Positions 11,245 through 23,093 of a stretch of DNA of 64,000 bases are shown in pieces. The stretch is from Fremontodendron californicum (Eukaryota > Streptophyta > Magnoliopsida > Malvales > Malvaceae). How positions within the stretch are numbered: the stretch's first letter is position 1; each line of letters starts with the position of its first letter. The position numbers and the translations under genes are program-made. Under the pieces are notes generated by a model. The model made no database searches. It had not been told where the DNA came from and was given only the letters and a program-made list of their open reading frames with translations. The DNA lies in NCBI GenBank assembly GCA_030761205.1, contig JAULJL010000004.1, forward strand, positions 25,787,672-25,851,671, written 5' to 3'.

Positions 11245-12900
11245 ATTGAATATAGATATAACTGATGATTATATAAGATTTTTTGTTTTGTTTTATAAGT
11301 GAGCTAAATTAAATATAAATTAACACTAAAAAAAGTAAAAGTCAAAAAATATTGAGCTGAATGTAATAAAATATTATTAGAATGAAACAAGTTATAAATA
11401 AAACTCATTAAACATTTATATAAATGATTTTTTACTCTTAACTCGATAACTCATTGGATTCTTATAGTCAATTAGTCTAGAGGTGCTCATGGGCCGGGCC
11501 GAGTTTGGGCCGGGCTTAGGTATGGTATCAACATCATATATACTTGCCAAAGCCCAATCCGGCCAGAAATATGAGCCTCAAATTCTGTCCAAGCCCGCCC
11601 ATATTTGTAAATAGGTAGTCCAAACCCGTTTAGGCCCGTCAATATTTTTTTCTAAAAAAAATTAAACAAATATTTTTTTATTATTTAATTTTTAGTAATT
11701 TTGTCTTTTTTTTTTTTTATTAAGTTCTAAAACATAGATAACTTAACATATTTTTAAATGTTTACACTATAATATTATATATTTATTTTTTATATGATAT
11801 AAATTACATAATATATAAAATATAAAAATAATATATTATATAAATATAAAACGGGTCGGGCCGGGCCGAGCTTGAGATTTGATTGTTGGAGCCAAGGCCC
11901 GGTCCATTTTCTAAATAGGCCTCATTTTTTTGCTCGAGCCCATATTTTGAGCCTAATATTTTTGTCTAAACCCTCCAAAATATGGGCGGACCTTCGGGTT
12001 TGGGCAGGTAACCCGACACTTGAGCAAGTCTAACTTAGTCCAACAAAGTTTTATTTTTATTTTTCTTTATTAGGTTTTTTAGTTATTGTATTATAATTTT
12101 TTTTAAGAGTATTTTAAATTTTCAAGAATTTGTTCTTATATTTATATATTTTTTGTTTGGAAACTATTATAAATACTAACATAACAATATTAGATCTAAT
12201 TGTATACACTAATTGACCAAATATTTAATTAAAAATGTCGAATAGTAGACACTAAAAGAATACCAACTAATTGATTTAATTTTAATAATTAATACTTAGA
12301 AATTTTAAGAAATCATGATATATAAAAGCTAATTTATATAGTATTGATATAATTTTAATATTTGATATTGAATATAACTATAATTGATTATTATATAAGA
12401 ACTTTTTTTTTTTTGGTTTTATAAGTGAGTTAAAATAAATATAAAGTAACAATAAAAAAATAAAAGTAAAAAATCATTTGGCTACATTTAAAAAAACATG
12501 ATTAGAAGGAAATAAATTATAAATGAAATCCGCTAAACATTTATATAAATGATTTTTTACTCTTAACCCTATAACTCATTAGGCTCTTAGTTACTTAGTC
12601 CAATAAATTTTTATGCTTTATTAGGGTTTTTAGTCATTGTATTATAATTTTTTAACAGTATTTTAAATTTTAAAGAATTTGTTCTTATATTTATATATTT
12701 TTTGTAAATACTAACATAATAACCTTAGATCTAATTGTATACACTAATTGACTAAATGTTCAATTAAAATGTTTAATAGTAGACATTCAAAGAGTACCAA
12801 TTAATTGGTTTACCTTAATAATTAATACTTAAATTTTTAGAAAATCATGATATGTAAAAGCTAATTTCTATAGTAATTGATATAATTTTAATATTTGACC
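11245..12900 (+). repeat. tandem duplication of a ~570-bp segment
   Basis: The segment 11245-11477 plus 12033-12355 is repeated at about 12356-12900. Shared landmarks in the same order include 'tataagtgag', 'catttatataaatgattttt', 'ttactcttaac', 'gaatttgttcttatattta' and 'gatctaattgtatacacta'. The first copy is split by a MITE (11478-12032); the second is uninterrupted. Weak similarity continues to about 13060, perhaps a third decayed copy. Confidence 0.8.
11478..12032. mobile_element. hAT-like MITE with paralogous empty site
   Basis: 555 bp with ends 'tagaggtgctca' and, in reverse, 'tagacttgctca', both leading into GC-rich 'gggccggg'-type sequence. The flanks are AATTAGTC (11470-11477) and ACTTAGTC (12033-12040), an 8-bp duplication with one mismatch, as for hAT elements. 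The tandem duplicate has the unoccupied sequence 'ttacttagtcc' near 12593, confirming both insertion and boundaries. Confidence 0.85.
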
Positions 12901-13229
12901 ATTTTGTATTTAATATTAGATATAATCAATTAATCTTATAACTGATTAATAATTATCCAATTATAATATTGAATAGCAAACATTATTAAAAAGAGTATCG
13001 ATTATCATTAATAAAAAATATTTTAGAAAAATTTAGGATATTTTGACGTGTAAAAACTAGTTTATATTAAACTATTTTGATTAGTGTCAAGGGCGCAACC
13101 GCACTCTAGCCACTAGAACTTTTATATTTCTTAAGGAGCAAGACGTAAAAAAAAAAAATGCTTACTCAAAGAAGTAAAGCATAATATGTATATGTGAGTG
13201 TTTTCATATTAGTATTTGTATTTATATAA

Positions 13230-14073
13230 ATGAAAAATAAGTGTAACCAATCTAGTTATTTGCAAAAGGATTCCTCAACAGTTCTTGAACCCATGAGTAC
13301 TGAAGTTGTTTCAATTGACCTTAATATTGATTCTATGTCTATTGATTCTGCACCACCTTCATCGAGTTCATCCGAACCATCTGTTATAGAGTTTCATCGA
13401 TTTACATGTGAGAAAATTCCTTTTAAACGTTATGAGGATTTTCATTTCTTCTTGTCTACTATTCTTTCTGTTTATGAACCCAGGAGTTGTATATCTTGAA
13501 GCATCTTTTGATCCTAATTGGCAAGCAGCTATAAAACAAGAATTAAATGCTTTGGAAAAGACTCATACTTGGGATCTTGTTGATCATCTACCTCCTAGAA
13601 AATCTATTGTAGGTTGTAAGTGGGTGTATAAGGTAAAAACCAAATCGGATGGTTCTATTTCAAGGTATAAAGACAAACTTGTTGCTAACGGATAGACTAT
13701 GAAGAAACATTTGCTCCAATAGCTAGAATGACTTTAGTTCAAACACTTATTTCAAGGTTGGATTTTATCACAGATGGATGTTAAAATTGCGTTCTTGAAC
13801 GGAGATCTTAGAGAGAAAAATTTTCTGCAACCTCCTCCTGGGTTGAGTTGTCAAAAGAACCAGGTTTGTAAGCTTCGACATGCCTTCTATGGTCTCAAAC
13901 TAGCACCACATGCATGGTTTGAGAAATTTAGTACTACAGTACTTAGTTTAGGTTTTGTGCATAGCCCTTATGATTCAACATTATTTGTCTGTCATTTTGA
14001 TCGAGCTATTGTCTTATTACTTCTTTATTTTGATGATATGGTGATAACCACTGATGGTAGTTTTGACATTTAG
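13230..14073 (+). pseudogene. Ty1-copia reverse transcriptase relic
   Basis: Fragment of a copia-type polyprotein at the start of the reverse transcriptase domain. Visible family motifs: WQAAIKQELNALEKTHTW, then GCKWVYKVK, SRYKDKLVA, then MDVKIAFLNGDL, QPPPGL, LRHAFYGLKLAPHAWF and LLLYFDDMVITTD (the YxDD box as YFDD). At least three reading-frame changes separate the parts (about 13490, 13695 and before 13774), and the frame ends at 14073, before the rest of RT and RNase H. The upstream Ser-rich segment (13230-13400) matches the usual linker before this domain. No LTRs or integrase remain. Confidence 0.88.
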
Positions 14074-14562
14074 GACATAAAATAACATCTCAATAGGAAT
14101 TTTGAACATGAATGATTTGGGTCTTAACGTCATTTCCTAGGCATAAAAGTCCGGACTCGAATCTAAAATGATTCGAATTTTAAATTGTTCAAATCCAAAA
14201 ATATTCAAATTCAAAATAATCTAAACCCCAGAAAATCCAAATGTGAACTAGACTCGAACTCAAAAACAATATTGAAATGATTACATCTTATATAAAATTT
14301 AAAAATGACCTAAATTAGCTTGAACATAAACCAGATCCGAACTTGAAAAGGTTTGAACCCTATATAAACCAAAATCCAAAATAGTAATCAATTTGATTTA
14401 AATTATATTTGGATGTTATTTTTTATGACATGTGAAAATTAATTAAGTTTAATACATATGGGAAAAGGTACATAATTTTCTTATCTCTCATAAATGCCAA
14501 TCCTGATTTGCAAAATTGGAACAAGATCAGACCTCCAAATTAAATTTTATATTTTATTTAAT
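14074..14562. other. unassigned AT-rich DNA after copia relic
   Basis: No gene. The region 14140-14390 repeats words such as 'aaaatattcaaattc' and 'gaactcgaact', possibly a diverged inverted partner of 10735-10900. Confidence 0.4.
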
Positions 14563-15301
14563 GGGTTAAAGGGCAAATTTGTCACGGATTTTAAAATTTG
14601 GCATTATATTTTACTTTGATTGATATTTACCATTGTACTTTTGGGATTAAGGGTAAATTTACCATTATATTTTAACTCAATATTATATTTTGCCACTTTA
14701 CTTTTGTTTGATTGAATTTTGCCACTAAATTTTAATCTTTGATTAAATTTGACAAGTAAACTTTAATTTTGAATGATTTAAAGACAAAATTGAATAAAAA
14801 AGAATATTTTTTTCAAATATTTTATTTTAATAATAAATTAGTTAATAAAAAATATTAAAAGTTAAAAAATAAACATAAATTTTTTATTTTATAAAAAACT
14901 AAACTTAATTTTTTCTCTTTTTTTTTTGTTTTTCTTTTATTTTTGTTCAAGTCTATCTTTAATAAAATAAAAATTCTAGTTAATTTTTTACTTTTTTATA
15001 AATTAATTTGTGTTTCTTAATTATTAAAATAAAATATCTGAAAGAAATTTTTTTTTGGTTAAATTTTATATTCAAATCATCCAAAATAAATGCTGAATGA
15101 CAAAATTCAATCAAAAGTCAAAATTAGGTGACAAAATTCAATCAAAAAATAAAAGTTTAGTTGCAAAATTCGATTAAATAAAAGTAGAGTGACAAATTTG
15201 CCATTAATCTCAAAGTACAATGACAAATATCAATCAAAATAAAATATAGTTATAAATTTCAATATCCATCTATAATACAGTGACAAATTTATCTTTTAAC
15301 C
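14563..15301. mobile_element. MULE-type MITE with 9-10-bp TSD
   Basis: 739 bp. The ends form an inverted repeat: 'gggttaaagggcaaatttgt' on the left and 'ggttaaaagataaatttgtc' in reverse on the right, with further matching blocks such as 'tttgccacttta' against 'tagagtgacaaat' along long arms. The direct repeat TTTATTTAAT flanks it at 14553-14562 and 15302-15311. There is no coding capacity, and the long arms could fold into one hairpin. Confidence 0.85.
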
Positions 15302-15311
15302 TTTATTTAAT

Positions 15312-16433
15312 TTTCAGTTTTACCTTTTATTACTAGTTTTTTAAATCGGTTTTTTACTTTCTCAAAATCTACGTTAAAATGAAACCAAACCAGCAAAAAA
15401 TAAAAGCAATAACAAAAACGTTTTAATAAATTGAACAAGTCATTAGAAGTAAATAATACCATCGAAATATGAAGAATATAGACTGAAATAAAATGCACAA
15501 ATTGTTTGCGATTTTTGTGTAAAATTTTATTTTTAGTCACGACCTCTAAAGTTTAATTTTTAGAATTATGATTTTTTACAAATATTTCAAATTGATCATC
15601 ATTTCATCAACAACCCTTAAAATGTTTAACCAAATATGCCACATTAACATCATAATGATGTCCATATGGTAGAAATCCAATTCAAAAAGTCAAATGAAAT
15701 TTTAATGTTTGGACTCATCTAACATGTATATGGACTTTTACTAACGGTTGAAGAAAAATATGTATTTGAAACATTTTTAAAATAATCATAGATCTAAAAA
15801 TTGAATTTTAAAGATAAAAAAATAAAAATAAAATATTACACAAAAGTCATAAATTTTTGTTACAATTGACTTTACTAAATCCACTTTTAGATTTTGAAGT
15901 TTTTTATTTAATTGTAATTAGTGGAATGAATGGGAGTGATTATGAGATGCAAAATGAAGCTAGTAGTAAATAAATTGTATCATATACAATGCATGTTTAA
16001 TTTTGTAATTTTCTCATTTCAATAATTTCAACAATTAATAGGAGATGAAGAACAACTAAACAAGTTAAAGATTACAAAAGTCGTGGATGAGAGAGAAATT
16101 CATGTTTCATCCATCCAATAAAAATAAAATGCGAGTGGAATCCAGGACTAAACTTTTTCAAGGAACGAGTTATGCATCTAGTCCGATTGATTCAATTTGT
16201 ATTGGATCAGATTTAGATAAAAAAATTTGATTCGGGTTAACCCGATTTGGCTCGAATTATTATTTATGAATAAAAAAATATTTTTAATTATAAAAATATA
16301 TAAATATTAAATTATTTTTTTAAATATTTTATTATCAGTGAAATAAAATTTTGAATATATTGGAATCGAACTTGAATAAATAAAAAAAAAAAATCTAGCA
16401 GCCATTCGCGGCCATGGAGGATGAAAAGTCTTT
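15312..16433. other. unassigned AT-rich DNA
   Basis: No gene or bounded element recognised. A run of degenerate 'gattcgggttaacccgattt'-like words lies near 16220-16260. The minus-strand open frame at 15307-15540 straddles the end of the preceding MITE and is not considered a gene. Confidence 0.45.
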
Positions 16434-17159
16434 GGGTAAATTTAAAAAATATGTCATCAACAGTATTATAATTATTAAATAATATAATGGATAAGAATTA
16501 CTTGAAAAAGATAAATTAAAAATTATTAGAAAGAAAATTGTAAATGTAAAATTATCCTTAATAAAAAAAACCTTCCCTTTTTCTTCTCTTCCCAAGTCCT
16601 GACCGTTTTCTATTTTTTTATTTATCAGATTCTCATACTCTCTCTCTCTCATTCGACCCTTCTGCAAAAACATTAAGCAAAGTCTTTTTTTTAATCTTAG
16701 TGTGAGGGTTTTTTTCTTCTCAATCTTAACATTTTTTTTCTTGTTTCAGCCGAATCTTTTTTTCTTCTAAGCTATGCTCTTCTTTCATCAGTACTGAGAA
16801 CAAAACCTAAAAAATACCAAAAGCAAACATTTATGTGATACACATAAACAAGGATTTCACAAACCTTTTTCTTCCATGGGCCTTTGTACTCCGGGTTTAA
16901 TTTGGTAAATTCAAACAATGAATTAGGGTAAAACGAACGAACATACAAACTAAGGAAACCCAAACAAAAGTTGAGGGAATGAGGAAAAAAACGTGAGGGA
17001 GGAAAAAACTAAGGGAGGAATATGTTTTTTCATTAAAAGTAATTTTATTTTTATAATTTCCATCTTAATATTTTTTCATTTTATTTTTTAAAATAATTTT
17101 TGTTTATTAAATCATTAAATAATTATTCTCAATGAAAGATATATTTTTTAAATTTACCC
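16434..17159. mobile_element. MULE-type non-autonomous element
   Basis: 726 bp with ends 'gggtaaatttaaaaaatatg' and, in reverse, 'gggtaaatttaaaaaatata', then matching 'taattatt'. Flanking 9-mers AAAGTCTTT (16425-16433) and AAACTCTTT (17160-17168) differ at one base. The interior (about 16560-17010) is more mixed in composition, with pyrimidine-rich stretches resembling a 5' UTR on the minus strand and a small minus-strand frame (16963-16772) starting MGFLSLYVR, so a captured gene fragment is possible but not identified. Confidence 0.75.
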
Positions 17160-17273
17160 AAACTCTTTGGGTGCAATTTTTGGCTTTTTTCCGTCATCAT
17201 TGATTACCTTTTGTAATGACGTAAGAGCGAGTGAGGAATTCCTTTAACGCTAGATAATACATCACTTTACTTA

Positions 17274-17920
17274 GGGTTAGTTTGGATGCCCGTTGGCATC
17301 CGTACAGTGCGATTGGACCCCAAAAAAGGGTCCAATCGCACTGGTTATCCATTTGGATAACCGTGTGTAGCACGGTGGAGGGGACTCCACCGTGCCACAC
17401 CATCAGTAGGTAATTGGATTTTTTTTTATTTTTTTTGTTTTAAAAATATTTTTTTATTTATTTAAAATAATAAATAAATTTATATAATTATATAAAAAAA
17501 AAATAAATACATAAATACATAACAAATTTATTACTAAATATATGATAAATGTTTATATAAAATAATATATATCAATATTTTTGAGTGAATAAATTTTTTA
17601 AAATTTTATAATATCAAATAAAATTAAATCATATAAAAGATAATAAAAATTAAAAATTATTTTGTTATGTTTTAATTTGTGTAAATATATTATTTGTAAT
17701 TATAAACAAATTTTAATATAATGTCCTTAATTATCATTTTTTTTCTCTCATTATATTCACCTTACTGTCACCGCTGCTTTTACATCTAAACACATATCCC
17801 ACCACTGATTTTAATCTCACCGTTACAATATCCAATCTCACCGCTACAGTAACTAATCTCACCCCCATCATTATATTTAATCTCACCGGAATCAATCTCA
17901 CTGCCCACTCAAATGGAACT
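17274..17920. mobile_element. Tourist-like MITE with hairpin cluster
   Basis: The left end 'gggttagtttggatg' resembles PIF/Harbinger (Tourist) ends, and the right end in reverse is 'agttccatttgagtg'. TTA is present on both sides (17271-17273 and 17921-17923), the 3-bp duplication expected of that superfamily. The right third repeats 'aatctcaccg' about five times (17810-17900), resembling subterminal repeats. The left 110 bases fold into four successive hairpins. Confidence 0.65.
17284..17395. repeat. four consecutive perfect hairpins
   Basis: GGATGCC/GGCATCC (17284-17301, loop cgtt), a perfect 14-bp stem starting GTGCGATTGGACCC (17307-17341, 7-base A-rich loop), GGTTATCC/GGATAACC (17343-17362, loop attt) and GCACGGTGGAG/CTCCACCGTGC (17370-17395, loop ggga). 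The stems are GC-richer than the rest of the element. Confidence 0.95.
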
Positions 17921-19473
17921 TTAAGATAAGAGAAGATTGACTGACGGCCTTTATTTTATTTTTTGGGTTTTTCTTCTCCTCACTCCTCCTTTAATTTTTT
18001 TCTATAATATCTGGATTTAATAATTCGTGTATACGTGTCGTGTTCGTGTATTTTTGTATATCATAATCATGTTTAAAGTATTTTATATTTGTATAAATTT
18101 TGACATGTTAATAATTTATGTTTTATAGATTTTGACATGTTCGTGTATTCGTGTCGTATTGTATCATATTTCGTATTGTATTTTAATTATTTTTTTCATG
18201 TCGTATAATCGTATCGTGTTCAATATTGTCAAGTTACTAATATCCACCGTTTCATTTCACACGTATAAAATCAAATTTAATTAAGCATAAGTTATATGCA
18301 CTTATTTCATACATTAATTTATATATTTATTTATTATTTTAACAACTTAAGTTAAAATATTAAAAAAAATTATAAATTATAATAAAATTTTGAAAACTTA
18401 AATTTTATGTTAATATGTAAAATGAGTATATTAGATGAATGTATATAACTTTAAACAATTAAATAAATATTTTTAAAAAACATACTATTACTCTTTGTCT
18501 CATTTCTTTGTTAAATCCTTTTGTTAATAAGTTTCTCAAAGTATTTTCAGCATTGGTTGGATCTAATTTCTTTTTTAGTCACCTTTAAAAATTCATTTAC
18601 ATTGATTTGGTACATTTAAGATTTTATTATTCCTTAGTTGTTGTTCTGATAAAAAAAAATAATTCTTGTGAGTTTTTTTTTTGTTAATATTTTAACTTTC
18701 TTGAATGTTTAACAATTATTTTTCTAAAAACACATAATATATTTTTTGTCAGGGGTGTTCCCTTGATTCGTACTGATGAAAATTTATATTTTAAAATTAT
18801 TTTCAATTTTTTTTTTAAATACTTTAAATAAATTTGTTTTAAATATAATTTTGAATATTGATAAAATAAATAAATAAATAAAAGAGGTTAAGCGAAGTTG
18901 CATGGGATATGGAATTAACAAAACAGTGCGGCACGACTTGGCGTCTACCCGTCTACACTTGTGCTAAAACGGGTTGAAGACCAGGCGATGGCCACCGAGG
19001 TGACAGGGATGGATCATGGGCGTCATGCTTCAACTATCAATCAATATTTCTTTTTCTTAGAAAACGTCATGAACATCGCCACCAACTTTACTGCATAGAT
19101 AATTAATTAAATTAATGAAATAATAACTCATACTGTTTTGGCAAAACCTTTAAGAAAACACGACAAGAATCGAGGGTATGAACAACGAAACTGTGAACGA
19201 ATGAAGCAGATAGCAGCACTTTTGACTATATAAAAAAAAAAAAAAAGACCAAAAACATGCATTACGACAACTATATATCCATGGACGGCGGTCTTGATTC
19301 CCTGTTTGGTCTGCAATATTACTGTTCTCTTGGGACAGTGCATGCATGAACAGTCTTGTCAATCGTCTGTTTCTATCAATCAACATCTCCAATGTAAACC
19401 ATGAGTTGAAACTTAATTTATTGCCTACTACCTACTATATATGTTTCGGACTTTGGTTTTGGTGTCCTTCCGC
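17921..19473. other. unassigned DNA with a GC-richer patch
   Basis: 18000-18240 contains a repeated 'cgtgtcgtgttcgtgt'-like pattern typical of decayed plant repeats. 18883-19440 is less AT-rich ('gcggcacgacttggcgtct', 'gatggccaccgaggtgaca') and may be low-copy host DNA. No ORF there has a recognisable product. The remainder is AT-rich. Confidence 0.4.
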
Positions 19474-19963
19474 GATTTTTTTATCCAAATATAATTAAAA
19501 AGAATATATATATTAAAATATTATTTTTTTCAGATTTATTCTCAAATTTCATTTTTTTAGTTGAAAAATTGTCATCTCTCATGATTATTTTTCAGCATAA
19601 AATTTAAAAAATTTGCAAAAAAACCAAAGAAAATAGTCATTGGGTGGCGATTTCCCTTTGTGTTTTTTTTTTTTACTTAAATTAAAAAAAATGTAAATTT
19701 AATTTTAAAATTTGTATTTTAATTTTAAAAATTGTAAATTAAATAAAAAATTTATTAAAAAAAATTAAAAGTCCAACGGTATATTTTTCTTATTTAAAAT
19801 TTATGAAACCTTTTTTTTAAAAAATTTTAGTTACATTTTACTATATAAACTTTAAAAACAAAAAAATAAAAAATTCAAATTCAAATTTTTTTGAAGGCTA
19901 CGGTAACTTGACCGTTGCCTTCAAAATCCCCTCCCCTCTCCCCACACACATACACCACTCTTC

Positions 19964-19971
19964 TATAAATA
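19964..19971 (+). promoter_or_regulatory. TATA box of PMD gene, copy B
   Basis: TATAAATA about 117-124 bases before the exon 1 ATG at 20088, in the same context (ttctataaatac) as in copy A. Confidence 0.6.
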
Positions 19972-20087
19972 CCCCCTCATTTTCTACAACTTATTTTTAT
20001 TTTCTTTCTTCTTTCTACAATCAAATTTCTTTCTACCAACAATTTTTTTTCTACAACAATATATTTTTTTTATAACAATATTTAAAA

Positions 20088-22752
20088 ATGGCTTCATCAT
20101 CACTATTGAGGTTGCAAAAAAAATCACATATCGGAGGTTATATTTAAAGAGGTAAGTAAATTATTATAATATTATTTGTATTACAATTATTTTTTAATTA
20201 TTATTATTTTGTAAATTTATAGTTTTATTGTTTTATAATTTTTATATTTTTAATGTTATAGTGCTTATTATAGTTTTATCATTTATTAATTAGTATTGTT
20301 TTTTCATTTTATTGTTTTATAATTATTTATTTTTTTATTATTATAGTTATTTAATTTTTTAATTATTATTGTTTTTTTTTTTCATTTTATAGTTTTATAT
20401 AATTTTAATTTTTATATTATATTGTTTTTTATTATTATATACAATAATAATTTTTTAATTATTACTTTTTTTTTTCATTTTATAGTTTTATATAATTTTA
20501 ATTTTTATATTATATTAATTTTTATTATTATAGTTTTATAATTTTATAATTATTATTATTTTTTCATTTTATAGTTTTATATAATTTTAATTTTTATATT
20601 ATATTAATTTTTATTATTATAGTTTTATAATTTTTTAATTATTATTGTTTTTTCATTTTATAGTTATTTATTTTTTATATTATTTAATTATTTAATAATT
20701 ATATAAATAATTTTAAAATTTTTTATTATTATTGTTTTGTAATTTTATAGTTTTAGAGTTTTTTTTTTTAATTTTTATATTGTTTAATTTAATTAATTAT
20801 CAACAGAAAACTCGTCGCATGTTACGTTCGAGAAAATTTACATTGGAGGACCCGTATCCATCTATTATCGACCACTTAAGAAGAACCGAATTTTATCACG
20901 CAACTCAAATTCGACGATTTTTGATACAACCCGACTTAATCAGTGCGTTGATCGAACGATGGAGACCCGAGGCGCACACTTTTCATTTTCCATTTGGTGA
21001 ATGCACGGTAACTCTAGAAGATGTTGCGCTTCAACTTGGACTTCCAGTCTATGGCGATGCAGTTACAGGCGAAAGCTTGCTAGATTGGAATAAAGAGTGT
21101 CAAAATCTATTGGGCTCGGTACCTCCAGATGAGTATGTATCTGGCTCAACGGTGAGACTAAATTGGTTGAAATCCTTTCAAAATCTTCCATTACACGCAA
21201 CTGAAGAACAAATACTATATGCTGCTAGAGCATATATTTTACGTTTGATTGGAGGATTACTGATGCCTGACAAATCGAGTAGTCGGGTACATTTAATGTA
21301 TCTTCCATTACTACGTGATTTAGAGCATGCGGCAAATTATAGTTGGGGTTCTGCGTGTTTGGCGGTTTTGTATAGAGAACTTTGCTGGGCTACAGTTCCA
21401 AAAGGCCATGACATAGGTGGATGTTTAGTGCTTCTACAATCATGGGCTTGGTATCGGCTACCATTTCTTGCTCCGTGCGTGGATGTTTCGGCTGTATACC
21501 CCCTTGCAAGCAGGTAATAATCTTTATTATTTTATTAATTTTGTACGAAGTTGTATTTTTATAGGTCTATTAAGATTTTATATGCATTTTAGCAGGTGGA
21601 ATAGGAGTAGGAGTAGAGATTTTACAGAGACTCCAACCGACCTTGCAAGTATAAGATTGCGACTTGATCGAGTAGGGTATGATAAGGTAAATATTTCGAT
21701 TGTTACATTCAAGTATTTTTTTATTTAATCCATATGAAACTAATAATTTGTAATAATTATTCGCAGTTTTTGTGGATGTCATATTTCTCAAGTGAAATTA
21801 TGGCATGCTTCCTATAGGATGCCTACAATAATTGTAATATATGGAAAGCAAACACAGCATTGATATGCTTTTCGTATGTAGAGTGACACCAAACTGATAG
21901 GGGGTTGCGATAATTTGGGATGCAACAACCAATTCTTGCAGCCTCGATGAACCTTGATAAGCTTCACAAGATCGACATGCGTGGTCGTCATGAGGAATTC
22001 TGGCCTGCGAAGCATGAACATTGGATCCATTGGTGGAATATATTCCGACAGGTTAGCCGATTGTTGGTAATAATTTCAACCCATCTGATGATTACATAGG
22101 ATGGTATAAAAATGAAGGTCGGCCTTTTGTTTGTCCATCGTCGGTGTATGAGGATGTTAGGAGTATGCCATTTACCGGACGAACTTCAACTCCAGTCCCT
22201 TTTACACAGGATACGGAAGCTCCTAGACCTAGCCGACAACGTAGGCGAACCCATCAACCAGCCTCATCGGAATTCACAGCACCGAGGATGTCATTTAGTC
22301 ATCCTGAACCTGAACGGGATCATGGAGTACCATCCAGTCATCGTTATTCCGTCAGTCACCCCGGATATGACGTTGATGAGTGTTACTGACCATCACCGTC
22401 AATGACGAGGTTAGATGACCAGCTCCCCATCCTAAGTCAAAGTTCAGCATATCTAACATCAATGTATCAGTTTGGAACCCCTGCGTCAACATTTGATGGT
22501 ACATCATTTCTGGGTCCATCTAGTAGTCAGGTTCACGTTACGGGTGAACGAGGTTTTGGCTCCTCCAGCAGTGGGTTTCTAATTTTTGATACGGAAGAAA
22601 TGACTGATGACATACAAACGGAACCAGTGGCGGTTACAGCAGGAGGTCGTGGTCGACCGTGAATACGTGCCACTGACGAGGTTGAACGACGAGTCCAACC
22701 ACCACGCACTAGAAGAGCTCGATACTGTTGCTCTAAACCACGCAATAATTAG
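20088..22752 (+). pseudogene. plant mobile domain gene, copy B
   Basis: Same four-exon gene as at 4882-7519: exon 1 20088-20151, exon 2 20807-21513 (PMD core: FTLEDPYPSIIDHLRR.. CTVTLEDVALQLGLPV.. LNWLKSFQNLP), exon 3 21596-21686, exon 4 from 21767 to about 22752. Exon 2 is 707 bp in both copies; exon 3 is 6 bp shorter here. Exon 1 has one extra A in the run after 'gttgc' (eight As against a seven-base aagaaaa in copy A), a frameshift before the splice site. Exon 4 has in-frame stops near 21815 (TCG in copy A, TAG here), near 21884 (TGG to TGA) and near 22388 (CGA to TGA), plus a small deletion near 22046. Splice sites stay intact. More decayed than copy A in exon 4, but intact at the two positions where copy A has deletions. 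Confidence 0.86.
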
Positions 22753-23093
22753 AATAAATGTAATTTTATCAATATAACGAGAATAATGTATTTTAAATTT
22801 GTAATATATAAATTTATATATTTTTGCATTTCATGTTATTTATTTTAAATTTGTTGGAAAATTAATTGTTATTTTTAATTTTTTTATTCAGCATATGTAA
22901 CTAAAATCTTAATGTTGTTATTTAATTTATAAAAATGTAATAAAATATATTATTCAATATATTTTTATAATTTTTTTAATTTTATATAAAATAATAATCC
23001 AAATTACATGATAAGTAGAAAAAAACTTGCATAACATTTTCCCTTAATGGCAAAATATGTAAATATTACAGGTTATGAAAACATGTAATTCCT

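Noticed and set aside
13230..14073. A functional copia element
   Set aside because: Only the first part of RT is left, with frame changes, and no LTR, primer site or integrase is nearby.
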